From: Anaerolineaceae bacterium
GTDB lineage: Bacteria > Chloroflexota > Anaerolineae > Anaerolineales > Anaerolineaceae
NCBI GenBank assembly: GCA_027348305.1
Contig: DAIEPS010000121.1
Coordinates: 1 to 5,881, forward strand
Length of the DNA stretch: 5,881 nt
Direction: 5' to 3'
Shown here: positions 1-5,881 of the stretch, piece by piece
Layout of the letters: every line of letters starts with the position of its first letter
How positions within the stretch are numbered: position 1 is the first letter of the stretch
The notes under the pieces: model-generated
What the model was told of the DNA's origin: nothing
Databases searched by the model: none
The model's input: the letters and a program-made list of their open reading frames with translations, nothing else
Translations under genes and position numbers: made by a program

Positions 1-127
1 CATGGTCACGCATGATGCCAGCATTGCAGCCCGCGCAGACCGCTGCCTGCATATTATGGACGGCAAGATGGCCGGACCTGAACCCGTGCAGCCTCCCCCC
101 CTGTACTTCAAGAAGGCGGCAGCATGA
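1..127 (+). CDS. ABC transporter ATP-binding protein, C-terminal end (5' partial)
   Basis: This is the end of a reading frame that enters from the left edge; base 1 is the last base of a codon and the frame runs from base 2 to the TGA at 125-127. The visible 41 residues begin MVTHDASIAARADR and continue to HIMDGKM. VTHD is the H-loop (switch histidine) of an ABC nucleotide-binding domain, and ARADR..HIMDGK matches the usual end of LolD/MacB-type ATPases. The ATG at 2-4 is internal to the domain and is not the start. A proline-rich tail (PEPVQPPP) ends the protein. Walker A, Walker B and the signature motif lie outside the window. The stop overlaps the permease start as ATGA, so this is almost certainly the ATPase partner of that permease, hydrolysing ATP on the cytoplasmic side. 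The family call is firm; the substrate is unknown. Confidence 0.85.
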   Translation, partial: MVTHDASIAARADRCLHIMDGKMAGPEPVQPPPLYFKKAAA

Positions 128-2604
128 GAACAGCCGGATTCTTTCTCAAAACCGCCTTTACTCATCTGCGCCGCGGCGGACAGCGCAACCTGGTGGCTTT
201 CTTATGCGTAGCTTTTGGCGTGATGTCGCTGGTCACCATGACCACCATGGCAAAATCGATCGAGAAGATGCTTGTGCTCAAACCCTACGAGTTGATCGGC
301 GGCGACCTGACTCTTGACCGCGTAGGCGAAGACAATATATCGGCTGAAGAAGAAGACGGCTTGAAGCAACTGGCAGCGTCGGGTCAGATCAGCGACTATA
401 CCATGATGGATTACACCACCTCGCTCAGTTTTCGCAAGCCTGAGTCAGGGGAGTTATTCTTTCCGTCCATCGGCATGGGTGTGGATACGGCGAAATACCC
501 GCTCGCGGGTGCACTGACCATTTCAGACCCGGTGGATAAAAGCCTGGCACAATTGCTTAAGGCGCCCGGTGATTTGATCGTCACGCGCGACCTGGCGCTC
601 GCCTACAAGTTAAAAGTAAATGATCAGATCATCCTTTCCAACCTGGATTACGGCCAGCCGCTGACCGCTACCATCCGCGGTATCGCTTCTGATACCCCCA
701 ACCACCAGGGCAGCAAACTCTACTACTCGCACGAAACCTCTTATGCCCTCACCGGTATGGAACGCACTGCCAATACTGTGTTGGTTAATACCAAACAACA
801 AGATGAAACTGCCACGCTGCTCGAATCCAGCGGATGGCGGGTCTTCACCTCACAATTCCTGGCGCAGGCTACAGCAGCCAGTGAAGGCGCCATTGCCATG
901 GTGCTTAACGATATCGGCCTGCTGGGCCTGTTAGTTAGCGGCATCGGCATCGCTAATACCATGCAGGTGCTGCTCAAACGTCGCCGCAAAGAAGTGGCCA
1001 TCTGGAAAACCCTTGGCTATACCGCCGGAAAGATCCAGGCCATGTTCATCACTGAAGCCGCCATGCTCGGCATCAGCGGCAGCTTGTTAGGGGCGGGTCT
1101 GGGCGTGCTGCTCTCATACGGACTGGTCGGCCTTTTCAGCCGTGTCACCACCATCTTGATGCGCTGGTCTTTCTCGCCCATTGAGGTTATCAGCGGACTG
1201 GTGATCGGGGTCGTGACCACCGTTATTTTTGCCATGTGGGCGATCGTTTCCACCAGCCGTATCAGACCGCTAGCCCTGCTGCGCAGTGAAGCACTGATCT
1301 CAGGCCAGATCCCTGTTGGGCAGGGTATTCTGCTGGGGCTGCTGCTGGTGGTTCCGTTCTTAGCCATCGCAGTATGGGTATTGAAATCATTCCTTATTGG
1401 CCTGCTCGTTCTGTTTGGTTCGATCCTGGGCCTGATCGGATTGGCTTTTATGTTATGGCTGTTGATGTTACTGGCAGTAAAACTGCTTCCCTTAAAAAGG
1501 TGGTCGTTGGGCAAGATCTCGAAGATCAATCTCCGTCAGCGCGGATTGACCCAGGTTATTGCCATGGTGGCTCTATTTATCGGCATCATCATGCTTGGGT
1601 TGGGCGCTGTGATCACCAACAGCGGCCAGGAAGTAATTGGTGCTCTAAATGGAAACGCCCCGGTCAAAAACCTGGCGATCTATGCTCCTCCATCCGCTGA
1701 AGCAGCAGTGAAACAAGAGCTCACAAATAATGCTATTAATGAATATTCCACCGGTCATGTTTACAAAGTAAACCAGATCACAGCATCGGAAAACAAAGAT
1801 CAGCGCTACAGTCCTACTTTAATGTCACGCTCCGATCCAGGTACTACCGTGATCCACGGTGCGGCATGGGGAACCCGCCCTGACGGTGCGTATGCATATC
1901 CGTATTCAAACATTCCCATGGGCAGCGTATTGCAAATCACCGACACCCTCGGTGAAGTGCATGCAGTTGAAGTGGTGGGCACTTTTGAAAATGGGGAGCA
2001 GGATGCCTGGCCAGGGTTGAATAATGCGATCCTCGTTTCTGAAGCGCTTGGTCAGAAGCTTGGAACGGCAACAAAAAGCCAATTCTATTTAACCCTGAAA
2101 CCGGCTGAATTGAGCGGCATGCTGTCCAAACTTGGAAAGGCGCTTCCGCAAACCACCCTGTTAAGCATGCCCGAATTTCAAGCACGTTTTATGATTCAAT
2201 ATAACAACCTATACGCGATGGTAGCCGTAATGGCAGGGTTATCCATTTTGGCGGGGATGCTGCTGGTGGCCAACTCTGTCAGCCTGGCGATGCTTGACCG
2301 CCGCTTTGAGATCGGTGTGTTGAAATCCATCGGCTATTCACGCTGGCAGGTGCTGGCATCCCAGGTGGTAGAATATACCTTGATGTCAGTGGTGGTCACA
2401 TTCACCGCCCTGCTCTTGATCTGGGGAATGCTGGCTTTGGCAGGGTTATATAACAGTATGCTTGCAAGCGTATTGATGTTGAAACCCTCCACCGCAGCGC
2501 TCATCGCCCTGGTTGGCATCGGCTTTACAGCCTTAACCGTCTTGTGGGCCACCTGGAAACCCAGCAGTGTATCTCCGGTGTTCGTCTTAAATGATCGCGA
2601 GTAA
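124..2604 (+). CDS. FtsX/MacB-type ABC transporter permease with two FtsX modules
   Basis: This 826-residue inner-membrane protein appears to be the transmembrane partner of the upstream ATPase. A first membrane helix (about 20-43) is followed by a large extracytoplasmic domain (about 44-255). Three helices (about 257-283, 304-339, 353-380) then form the first FtsX module. A very hydrophobic linker (about 401-456) holds two or three more helices. Another helix (about 475-500) leads to a second external domain (about 500-697), and three final helices (697-727, 745-778, 790-816) form the second FtsX module. The cytoplasmic-loop motif occurs twice: RRKEVAIWKTLGY at 287-299 and RRFEIGVLKSIGY at 726-738. 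This duplicated layout resembles large FtsX/DUF214 permeases (YbbP-like) rather than the single-module MacB or LolC. Such proteins work mechanically, in lipoprotein or lipid extraction, peptide or antibiotic efflux, or signalling. The start at 124 is set by the ATGA overlap and a purine-rich AAGAAGGCGG just upstream. The substrate cannot be read from the sequence. Confidence 0.9.
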   Translation: MRTAGFFLKTAFTHLRRGGQRNLVAFLCVAFGVMSLVTMTTMAKSIEKMLVLKPYELIGGDLTLDRVGEDNISAEEEDGLKQLAASGQISDYTMMDYTTSLSFRKPESGELFFPSIGMGVDTAKYPLAGALTISDPVDKSLAQLLKAPGDLIVTRDLALAYKLKVNDQIILSNLDYGQPLTATIRGIASDTPNHQGSKLYYSHETSYALTGMERTANTVLVNTKQQDETATLLESSGWRVFTSQFLAQATAASEGAIAMVLNDIGLLGLLVSGIGIANTMQVLLKRRRKEVAIWKTLGYTAGKIQAMFITEAAMLGISGSLLGAGLGVLLSYGLVGLFSRVTTILMRWSFSPIEVISGLVIGVVTTVIFAMWAIVSTSRIRPLALLRSEALISGQIPVGQGILLGLLLVVPFLAIAVWVLKSFLIGLLVLFGSILGLIGLAFMLWLLMLLAVKLLPLKRWSLGKISKINLRQRGLTQVIAMVALFIGIIMLGLGAVITNSGQEVIGALNGNAPVKNLAIYAPPSAEAAVKQELTNNAINEYSTGHVYKVNQITASENKDQRYSPTLMSRSDPGTTVIHGAAWGTRPDGAYAYPYSNIPMGSVLQITDTLGEVHAVEVVGTFENGEQDAWPGLNNAILVSEALGQKLGTATKSQFYLTLKPAELSGMLSKLGKALPQTTLLSMPEFQARFMIQYNNLYAMVAVMAGLSILAGMLLVANSVSLAMLDRRFEIGVLKSIGYSRWQVLASQVVEYTLMSVVVTFTALLLIWGMLALAGLYNSMLASVLMLKPSTAALIALVGIGFTALTVLWATWKPSSVSPVFVLNDRE

Positions 2605-2607
2605 TGG

Positions 2608-4098
2608 ATGAAATTTCTTCGTTTCTTATTCAAAGGGTTGCGCGGCAGACTGACCCTGACCTATACCCTGGTCACGGTACTGGCGTTGATGACCCTTGAA
2701 GCGATCCTCTTTATCAGCGCGGCTGCCTATACCCAAATTTCGGACACCGAAAGCTATCTCGAAGACGTCTTGATCACGCTGGTTCCAGAAGCGCGCAGTT
2801 ATTTACAGCCCGAGCAGGATCTGCCCGGGCTGCAGGTTTGGCTTAATACGCTGTCTCGCAAGGGGTATGCCAGCCTGGAACCTCAAGGACTGTTTGACAG
2901 CCCTGCGGCGGCGATCGTTCATAATTCACCCATCTTCATTATTTCACCTCAGGGTGAAATTTTAGCGAGAGTGCCTGCATCAGGAACCAGTCAATTTATC
3001 CCCTACTCTGAGCCGGTCTTCAACCAGGCTCTTGCCGGAACTCAAAACATTCAAAAACTCAACACCCAGGATGAAAACGGCAATTACTGGATGGCAGTGC
3101 CCATCTTCCAAAAGGACCACAACCTGCCCGTGCTCGGCGTCATCGTACTCACGGTCGAGCCGTTGCCGGTCAGGAATTTGACGGATTGGGTCACGCTGCT
3201 AGGGCTAGCCTTGCTGGCCGGGTTGGTCATGCTGGTGGCGTTGGCGCCATTTGGTGCAATTTTTGGCTACATCCTATCTAGAGGGCTTACCCGCAGACTT
3301 TCCAACCTCTCCACCACAGCCCAGGCCTGGGGAAAAGGTGATTTCTCGTTCATGCCCCCGCCTGACCGCAGCAACGATGAGATCAGCGCACTTGGCTTTC
3401 AGATGCGTGAAATGGCCAGCCGCATCACCAACCTGATGCAAGACAAGCAAACACTGGCGCAGATGAAGGAGCGGAACCGCATCGCGCAGGAACTGCACGA
3501 CACGGTCAAACAACAAAGTTTCGCCACCCTGATGCAGGTACGGGCTGCCCGCAATAAAATGGAATCATCAGATCTGGCGGCAGCAAAACAATCACTGCTT
3601 GAAGCAGAGACCCTGATCAAGGCTTCGCAGCAGGAGTTGGGATTAATGATCTCTGAACTGCGACCGGCAGCCCTCGAAGGTAAAGGGTTGATCGAAGCCC
3701 TGCGCGAGTATGTTGATAGCTGGTCCACCAGTGCATGCGTTCCGGTCACCTACAAGGTGATCGGCGAAAGATCCTTGCCTTTTGATGTGGAACATACGCT
3801 TTACCGCGTCGCCCAGGAAGGGTTATCGAATGTCGTGCGGCACAGCCGCGCCTCCGCGGTCATCGTAAACCTTGTCTTTGAAGAAAACCAGGTGATCTTG
3901 ATCATCGAAGATAACGGCACCGGTTTTGACTTTGCAGAAAAACAACAATCGGGGTTTGGACTGGTCAGCATGCATGACCGTCTGATCGAATTGGGTGGAA
4001 AGTTGGAGATCCGCACAGGGGTTCATTCTGGCACGCAATTGACTGCCAGCATTCCACTGACGAGCACGCTTCAATCCACGGGAGAGAAAAATGCTTGA
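2608..4098 (+). CDS. NarL-family sensor histidine kinase with Cache-like sensor and HAMP domain
   Basis: This 496-residue membrane kinase should autophosphorylate and pass phosphate to the regulator encoded next to it. Transmembrane helix 1 is at about 16-40. An extracytoplasmic domain of about 150 residues follows; its second half (FIISPQGEILARV near 110-122, YWMAVPIF at 160-167, LGVIVLTV at 176-183) has the strand pattern of a single Cache/PAS-like sensor. Helix 2 is at about 195-223 and a HAMP linker at about 224-278. The HisKA_3 dimerisation domain holds the H-box RIAQELHDTVKQQ, with phospho-acceptor His297. The HATPase_c domain shows the N-box (E404 to N408), the G1 box DNGTGFD at 435-441 and the G2 box GFGLVSMHDR at 449-458, so the catalytic parts look intact. 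The ATG at 2608 lies three bases after the permease stop with no clear Shine-Dalgarno, which suggests translational coupling. The ligand is unknown. Confidence 0.93.
   Translation: MKFLRFLFKGLRGRLTLTYTLVTVLALMTLEAILFISAAAYTQISDTESYLEDVLITLVPEARSYLQPEQDLPGLQVWLNTLSRKGYASLEPQGLFDSPAAAIVHNSPIFIISPQGEILARVPASGTSQFIPYSEPVFNQALAGTQNIQKLNTQDENGNYWMAVPIFQKDHNLPVLGVIVLTVEPLPVRNLTDWVTLLGLALLAGLVMLVALAPFGAIFGYILSRGLTRRLSNLSTTAQAWGKGDFSFMPPPDRSNDEISALGFQMREMASRITNLMQDKQTLAQMKERNRIAQELHDTVKQQSFATLMQVRAARNKMESSDLAAAKQSLLEAETLIKASQQELGLMISELRPAALEGKGLIEALREYVDSWSTSACVPVTYKVIGERSLPFDVEHTLYRVAQEGLSNVVRHSRASAVIVNLVFEENQVILIIEDNGTGFDFAEKQQSGFGLVSMHDRLIELGGKLEIRTGVHSGTQLTASIPLTSTLQSTGEKNA
4081..4086 (+). promoter_or_regulatory. 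Ribosome binding site of the response regulator
   Basis: GGAGAG lies four bases before the ATG at 4091 and inside the end of the kinase gene. It supports the ATG at 4091 as the true start, giving an 8-base overlap with the kinase stop. It is the clearest Shine-Dalgarno in the operon, so the regulator may be translated partly independently of coupling. Confidence 0.75.
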
Positions 4099-4750
4099 AT
4101 CGATCAGAATCGTCCTGGTGGATGACCACAGCATGATCCGCATCGGGTTGAAAGCCTATTTCGATACCGTCGCAGATATCGAGGTGGTCGGAGAAGCCGG
4201 AAGCGGAGAAGAAGCACTGCGCGTGGTGGAAGAAACCCGCCCTGATGTGATCTTAATGGACCTGATCATGACCGGCATGGACGGTGTGGAAGCCACCCAG
4301 CAGGTGATGAAATTATGCCCGACCTGCAAGGTGATCATTTTGACTTCGTACCACGAAGACTCTCACATCTTCCCTGCCATCCGTGCCGGTGCGCTGTCGT
4401 ATGTGTTGAAAGATATCGACCCCGACGATCTTGCCAGGGCTATCCGCGGGGCATACGCGGGTGAAGCCATGATCAATCCGCAGGTCGCGGCGCGCATGGT
4501 GCAAGAAATAAGAGGGAATAACCAGAACGAGCTGAACCCGTTCTTTGAACTTACCGAACGTGAACTGGATGTGCTTCGCATGATCGCTGTGGGCAAAAAC
4601 AACCAGGAAATTGCCGCGGAATTGGTGGTCAGTGAAAGCACCGTGAAGACACACATCACCAACCTGTTGAGCAAACTGCATCTCAAAGACCGCACCCAGG
4701 CTGCTGCCTTCGCCTGGCAAAACGGAATTGTGCGCAGAGATCAGACTTGA
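4091..4750 (+). CDS. NarL/FixJ-family response regulator (REC + LuxR-type HTH)
   Basis: This is a 219-residue cytoplasmic transcription regulator of standard family length. The receiver domain (about 5-120) has the acidic pair D11-D12, the phospho-acceptor D57 in VILMDLIMTGMDG, the switch T85 in VIILTSY and the conserved K107 in YVLKD, so all key residues are present. The C-terminal LuxR-type helix-turn-helix (about 152-214) begins LTERELDVLRMIAVGKNNQEI and continues with the recognition-helix region VSESTVKTHITNLLSKLHLKDR. It should be phosphorylated by the kinase whose gene it overlaps by 8 bases and then bind DNA as a dimer. NarL-family regulators of this layout often control their own transporter operon, but the operon promoter lies outside the window, so that target is inference. 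The terminator starts 66 bases after the stop, making this the last gene of the operon. Confidence 0.95.
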   Translation: MLESIRIVLVDDHSMIRIGLKAYFDTVADIEVVGEAGSGEEALRVVEETRPDVILMDLIMTGMDGVEATQQVMKLCPTCKVIILTSYHEDSHIFPAIRAGALSYVLKDIDPDDLARAIRGAYAGEAMINPQVAARMVQEIRGNNQNELNPFFELTERELDVLRMIAVGKNNQEIAAELVVSESTVKTHITNLLSKLHLKDRTQAAAFAWQNGIVRRDQT

Positions 4751-4796
4751 TTTGGTTGGCTAGAATAAAGGAGGCCGTTCCAAAAGGAAGGAAGAA

Positions 4797-4868
4797 TCAG
4801 GGTAACAGGAATTTGATAAAAATGGCGGTCTAAAACCCGCCGTTTTTAACTATTATAGGAAACCCTGA
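4797..4868. repeat. Inverted repeat TCAGGGT/ACCCTGA enclosing the terminator
   Basis: TCAGGGT at 4797-4803 and ACCCTGA at 4862-4868 are perfect 7-base complements on either side of the terminator hairpin. In RNA they could form an outer helix, giving a two-tier structure. The arms are short, and the flanking bases pair only in part (A4795 could pair with T4870 across a one-base mismatch). A chance match is possible. Confidence 0.35.
4817..4848 (+). terminator. Intrinsic (rho-independent) terminator of the transporter/two-component operon
   Basis: The stem pairs TAAAAATGGCGG (4817-4828) with CCGCCGTTTTTA (4837-4848) around an eight-base loop. It has a GGCGG/CCGCC core, one T-G wobble and an A5/T5 extension. 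The T-run after the GC core is what is expected of a terminator for the plus strand. The A-run on the left means it could also act on minus-strand transcripts. It sits 66 bases past the regulator stop, with no other gene in between. Confidence 0.8.
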
Positions 4869-5063
4869 GTATCTCAAGTCGGTTCTCCCAGATCTTACGA
4901 TTTCATTCAGAAATACTTTTCCTTCAATTTTCAATTCGCTTTCAGCCGCTCTTATTGTGTGACCGAAACTCTCCCTTTTTTATATTTCTCTGTGGGAATT
5001 TGTTATTTCATTCTTGAATCATGATCCCGTTGAAATGTCTCCTTTTTTATACAATTTTTAAAA

Positions 5064-5072
5064 TGATATACT
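5064..5072 (+). promoter_or_regulatory. Candidate extended -10 promoter for the repeat-protein gene
   Basis: TGATATACT matches an extended -10 element (TG, one base, then TATACT). The sequence at the usual -35 distance (5044-5049, TTTTTA) is poor, which is tolerable for extended -10 promoters. Transcription would begin near 5079, leaving a leader of roughly 80 bases. It lies in an AT-rich stretch where such matches arise easily, so confidence is limited. Confidence 0.4.
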
Positions 5073-5094
5073 TACTGAAGTTACTTTTTCAGGC

Positions 5095-5106
5095 ACACAT
5101 ATGTGT
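5095..5106. promoter_or_regulatory. Perfect 12-base palindrome ACACATATGTGT, possible operator
   Basis: ACACAT (5095-5100) is followed directly by its reverse complement ATGTGT (5101-5106). The site lies about 22 bases downstream of the candidate -10 and 52 bases before the ATG at 5159, a position suited to a repressor operator. No specific regulator family is implied by the sequence. The symmetry ends exactly at 12 bases (C5094 against A5107). Confidence 0.35.
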
Positions 5107-5158
5107 ATGACAATAGAATAACAAAAAGGCACTCTATCAAAACGAAGACTCACTTACC

Positions 5159-5881
5159 ATGAGACTTATATCAACTAGATTCTTTCGCGCCTTGGTTCTC
5201 GCCAGCCTGCTGGCTTTGCTGGCAACCCCTGTCTTCGCCGCAGCTATAACCATTACACTGGATAGTGCCGGAGAGGTAGGAGAATTTACTTCACTTACGT
5301 TAAACGCAAGCGGAAATCCCGTCATCAGTTATTACGATTCTGGTAACAGGGATCTTAAAGTGGCAGTCTGCGGGGATGCATCTTGTTCGACAAAAAACCT
5401 GACCACTGTGGATAGCGCGGGAGAGGTGGGAGAGTACACATCGTTGGCGTTGAACGCAAGCGGGAACCCCGTCATCAGTTATTACGATTCTAGTAACAGG
5501 GATCTTAAAGTGGCAGTCTGCGGAGATGCAACCTGTACGACGAAAACCCTGACCACTGTGGATAGCGCGGTGGATGTGGGAGAGTACACATCGCTGGTAT
5601 TGAACGCAAGCGGGAATCCCGTTATCAGTTATTACGATGCTTCTAACAGCGACCTGAAATTGGCAATCTGCGCGGATGCTGCCTGTACGACCAAAACCCT
5701 GACCACGGTGGATGGCAGTGGGCATAGGGGGACGCACACCTCATTGGTGTTGAACGCGAGTGGAAATCCTGTCATCAGTTATTACGATCCTGACAACAGC
5801 AATCTGAATGTTGCGGTCTGCTGGGATGAAACCTGTACGACGAAAACCCTGACCATTGTGGATAGCCCGGGATTTGTGGGG
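5159..5881 (+). CDS. Secreted protein of 50-residue tandem repeats (3' partial)
   Basis: The frame runs from the ATG at 5159 to the window edge without a stop, giving 241 visible residues. The N-terminus is a clear signal peptide: a basic n-region (MRLISTRFFR), a hydrophobic core (about 11-26) and a likely cleavage after VFA at 27 or AAA at 29, with no lipobox. From residue 35 the protein is four complete 50-residue repeats and the first seven residues of a fifth. Each repeat contains TSLxLNASGNPVISYYD, a segment such as DLKVAVC, and a C-x4-C pair followed by TK(T/N)LT. The length and short-strand pattern would suit beta-propeller blades or another all-beta solenoid; this is inference. No catalytic motif is seen. 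The protein is probably exported by Sec to the surface or medium. It has its own candidate promoter and only a weak ribosome site (about CGAAG near 5143-5147), and is separated from the upstream operon by a terminator. The function is unknown. Confidence 0.85.
   Translation, partial: MRLISTRFFRALVLASLLALLATPVFAAAITITLDSAGEVGEFTSLTLNASGNPVISYYDSGNRDLKVAVCGDASCSTKNLTTVDSAGEVGEYTSLALNASGNPVISYYDSSNRDLKVAVCGDATCTTKTLTTVDSAVDVGEYTSLVLNASGNPVISYYDASNSDLKLAICADAACTTKTLTTVDGSGHRGTHTSLVLNASGNPVISYYDPDNSNLNVAVCWDETCTTKTLTIVDSPGFVG
5261..5881 (+). repeat. In-frame tandem array of 150-bp repeats
   Basis: Units start at 5261, 5411, 5561, 5711 and 5861, each exactly 150 bp with no indels; the last is cut by the window edge after 21 bases. 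Hand alignment gives about 86% identity for unit 1 against 2, 85% for 2 against 3 and 73% for 3 against 4. ATCAGTTATTACGAT, encoding ISYYD, is identical in all four complete units, and the first two also share an unbroken run of 31 identical bases (about 5344-5374 and 5494-5524). Differences between units 1 and 2 are mostly synonymous (12 codons against 6). Confidence 0.95.

Larger units (their letters stand above)
4751..5158. other. 408-base intergenic region between the operon and the repeat-protein gene
   Basis: No convincing gene is seen here on either strand. The first 66 bases carry an isolated AAAGGAGG (4767-4774) without a usable start codon. A terminator hairpin follows at 4817-4848. 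The stretch from about 4870 to 5090 is visibly AT-rich, with T-tracts at 4976-4981 and 5043-5048, unlike the flanking genes. A candidate promoter (5064-5072) and a 12-base palindrome (5095-5106) lie at its right end. No tRNA or recognised riboswitch was identified by eye. Confidence 0.7.

Noticed and set aside
12..317. A 101-codon plus-strand open frame across the ATPase/permease junction
   Set aside because: It is out of frame with both recognisable proteins, and its translation looks like low-complexity shadow sequence.
1017..1529. A 170-codon minus-strand open frame inside the permease gene
   Set aside because: The plus-strand permease frame is continuous with clear FtsX motifs and helices; the antisense product has no recognisable domain or start context.
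4822..4833. ATG GCG GTC TAA mini-frame downstream of the isolated AAAGGAGG
   Set aside because: It starts about 47 bases from the ribosome site and lies inside the terminator stem, so translation is implausible.
4900..5051. Short direct repeats in the spacer (ATTTCATTC at 4900 and 5005; a CTCC-plus-T-tract motif at 4971 and 5039)
   Set aside because: They are short, differently spaced and T-rich; chance is the simplest explanation in AT-rich DNA.
5101..5121. A possible six-codon leader peptide (MCMTIE, stop) overlapping the palindrome
   Set aside because: No Shine-Dalgarno precedes it, there is no run of a regulatory amino acid and no attenuator hairpin after it.
5300..5737. A 145-codon open frame on the minus strand across the repeat array
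   Set aside because: It is the antisense shadow of the repeats: its own repetition follows the 150-bp period, while the plus frame has a signal peptide and mostly synonymous differences between units.
5261..5881. CRISPR-like array suggested by regular repeats
   Set aside because: The 150-bp period has no unique spacers, stays in frame and encodes a repeated protein motif.

Overview
The window looks like bacterial chromosome, most likely from a Chloroflexota (Anaerolineae-like) organism. That assignment is inference. It rests on the histidine-kinase H-box ELHDTVKQQ, the run of ABC ATPase, FtsX-type permease, NarL-type kinase and LuxR-type regulator, and the secreted protein built from ISYYD repeats. 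No rRNA or marker gene is present to confirm it.

Bases 1-4750 are one tightly packed plus-strand operon that enters from the left edge. It holds the last 41 codons of an ABC-transporter ATPase (1-127) and a long two-module FtsX/MacB-type permease (124-2604, sharing ATGA with the ATPase). It continues with a NarL-family sensor histidine kinase carrying a Cache-like extracytoplasmic sensor (2608-4098, 3-base gap) and its LuxR/FixJ-type response regulator (4091-4750, 8-base overlap). Overlaps or near-zero gaps at every junction argue for one transcript. The likely logic is a LolCDE/MacB-like transporter co-expressed with the two-component system that controls it or shares its signal. No substrate or target promoter can be read from the sequence.

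Bases 4751-5158 are a 408-base non-coding gap. It contains a strong intrinsic terminator (4817-4848) that closes the operon, an AT-rich stretch, a candidate extended -10 promoter (5064-5072) and a perfect 12-base palindrome (5095-5106) just before the next gene.

Bases 5159-5881 are the 5' part of a separate gene for a secreted protein. It has a signal peptide followed by exact 150-bp (50-residue) tandem repeats, four complete and a fifth cut by the window edge. Each repeat carries NASGNPVISYYD and a C-x4-C pair, which suggests a beta-propeller-like or other all-beta surface protein. This gene is open at the right edge, so its full length and C-terminal anchor are unknown.

The most unusual items are the near-homogenised repeat array with paired cysteines, the pairing of an FtsX-type transporter with a NarL-type (not OmpR/BceRS-type) two-component system, and the palindrome in the repeat gene's leader. 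Nothing here amounts to a clearly new multi-gene system.
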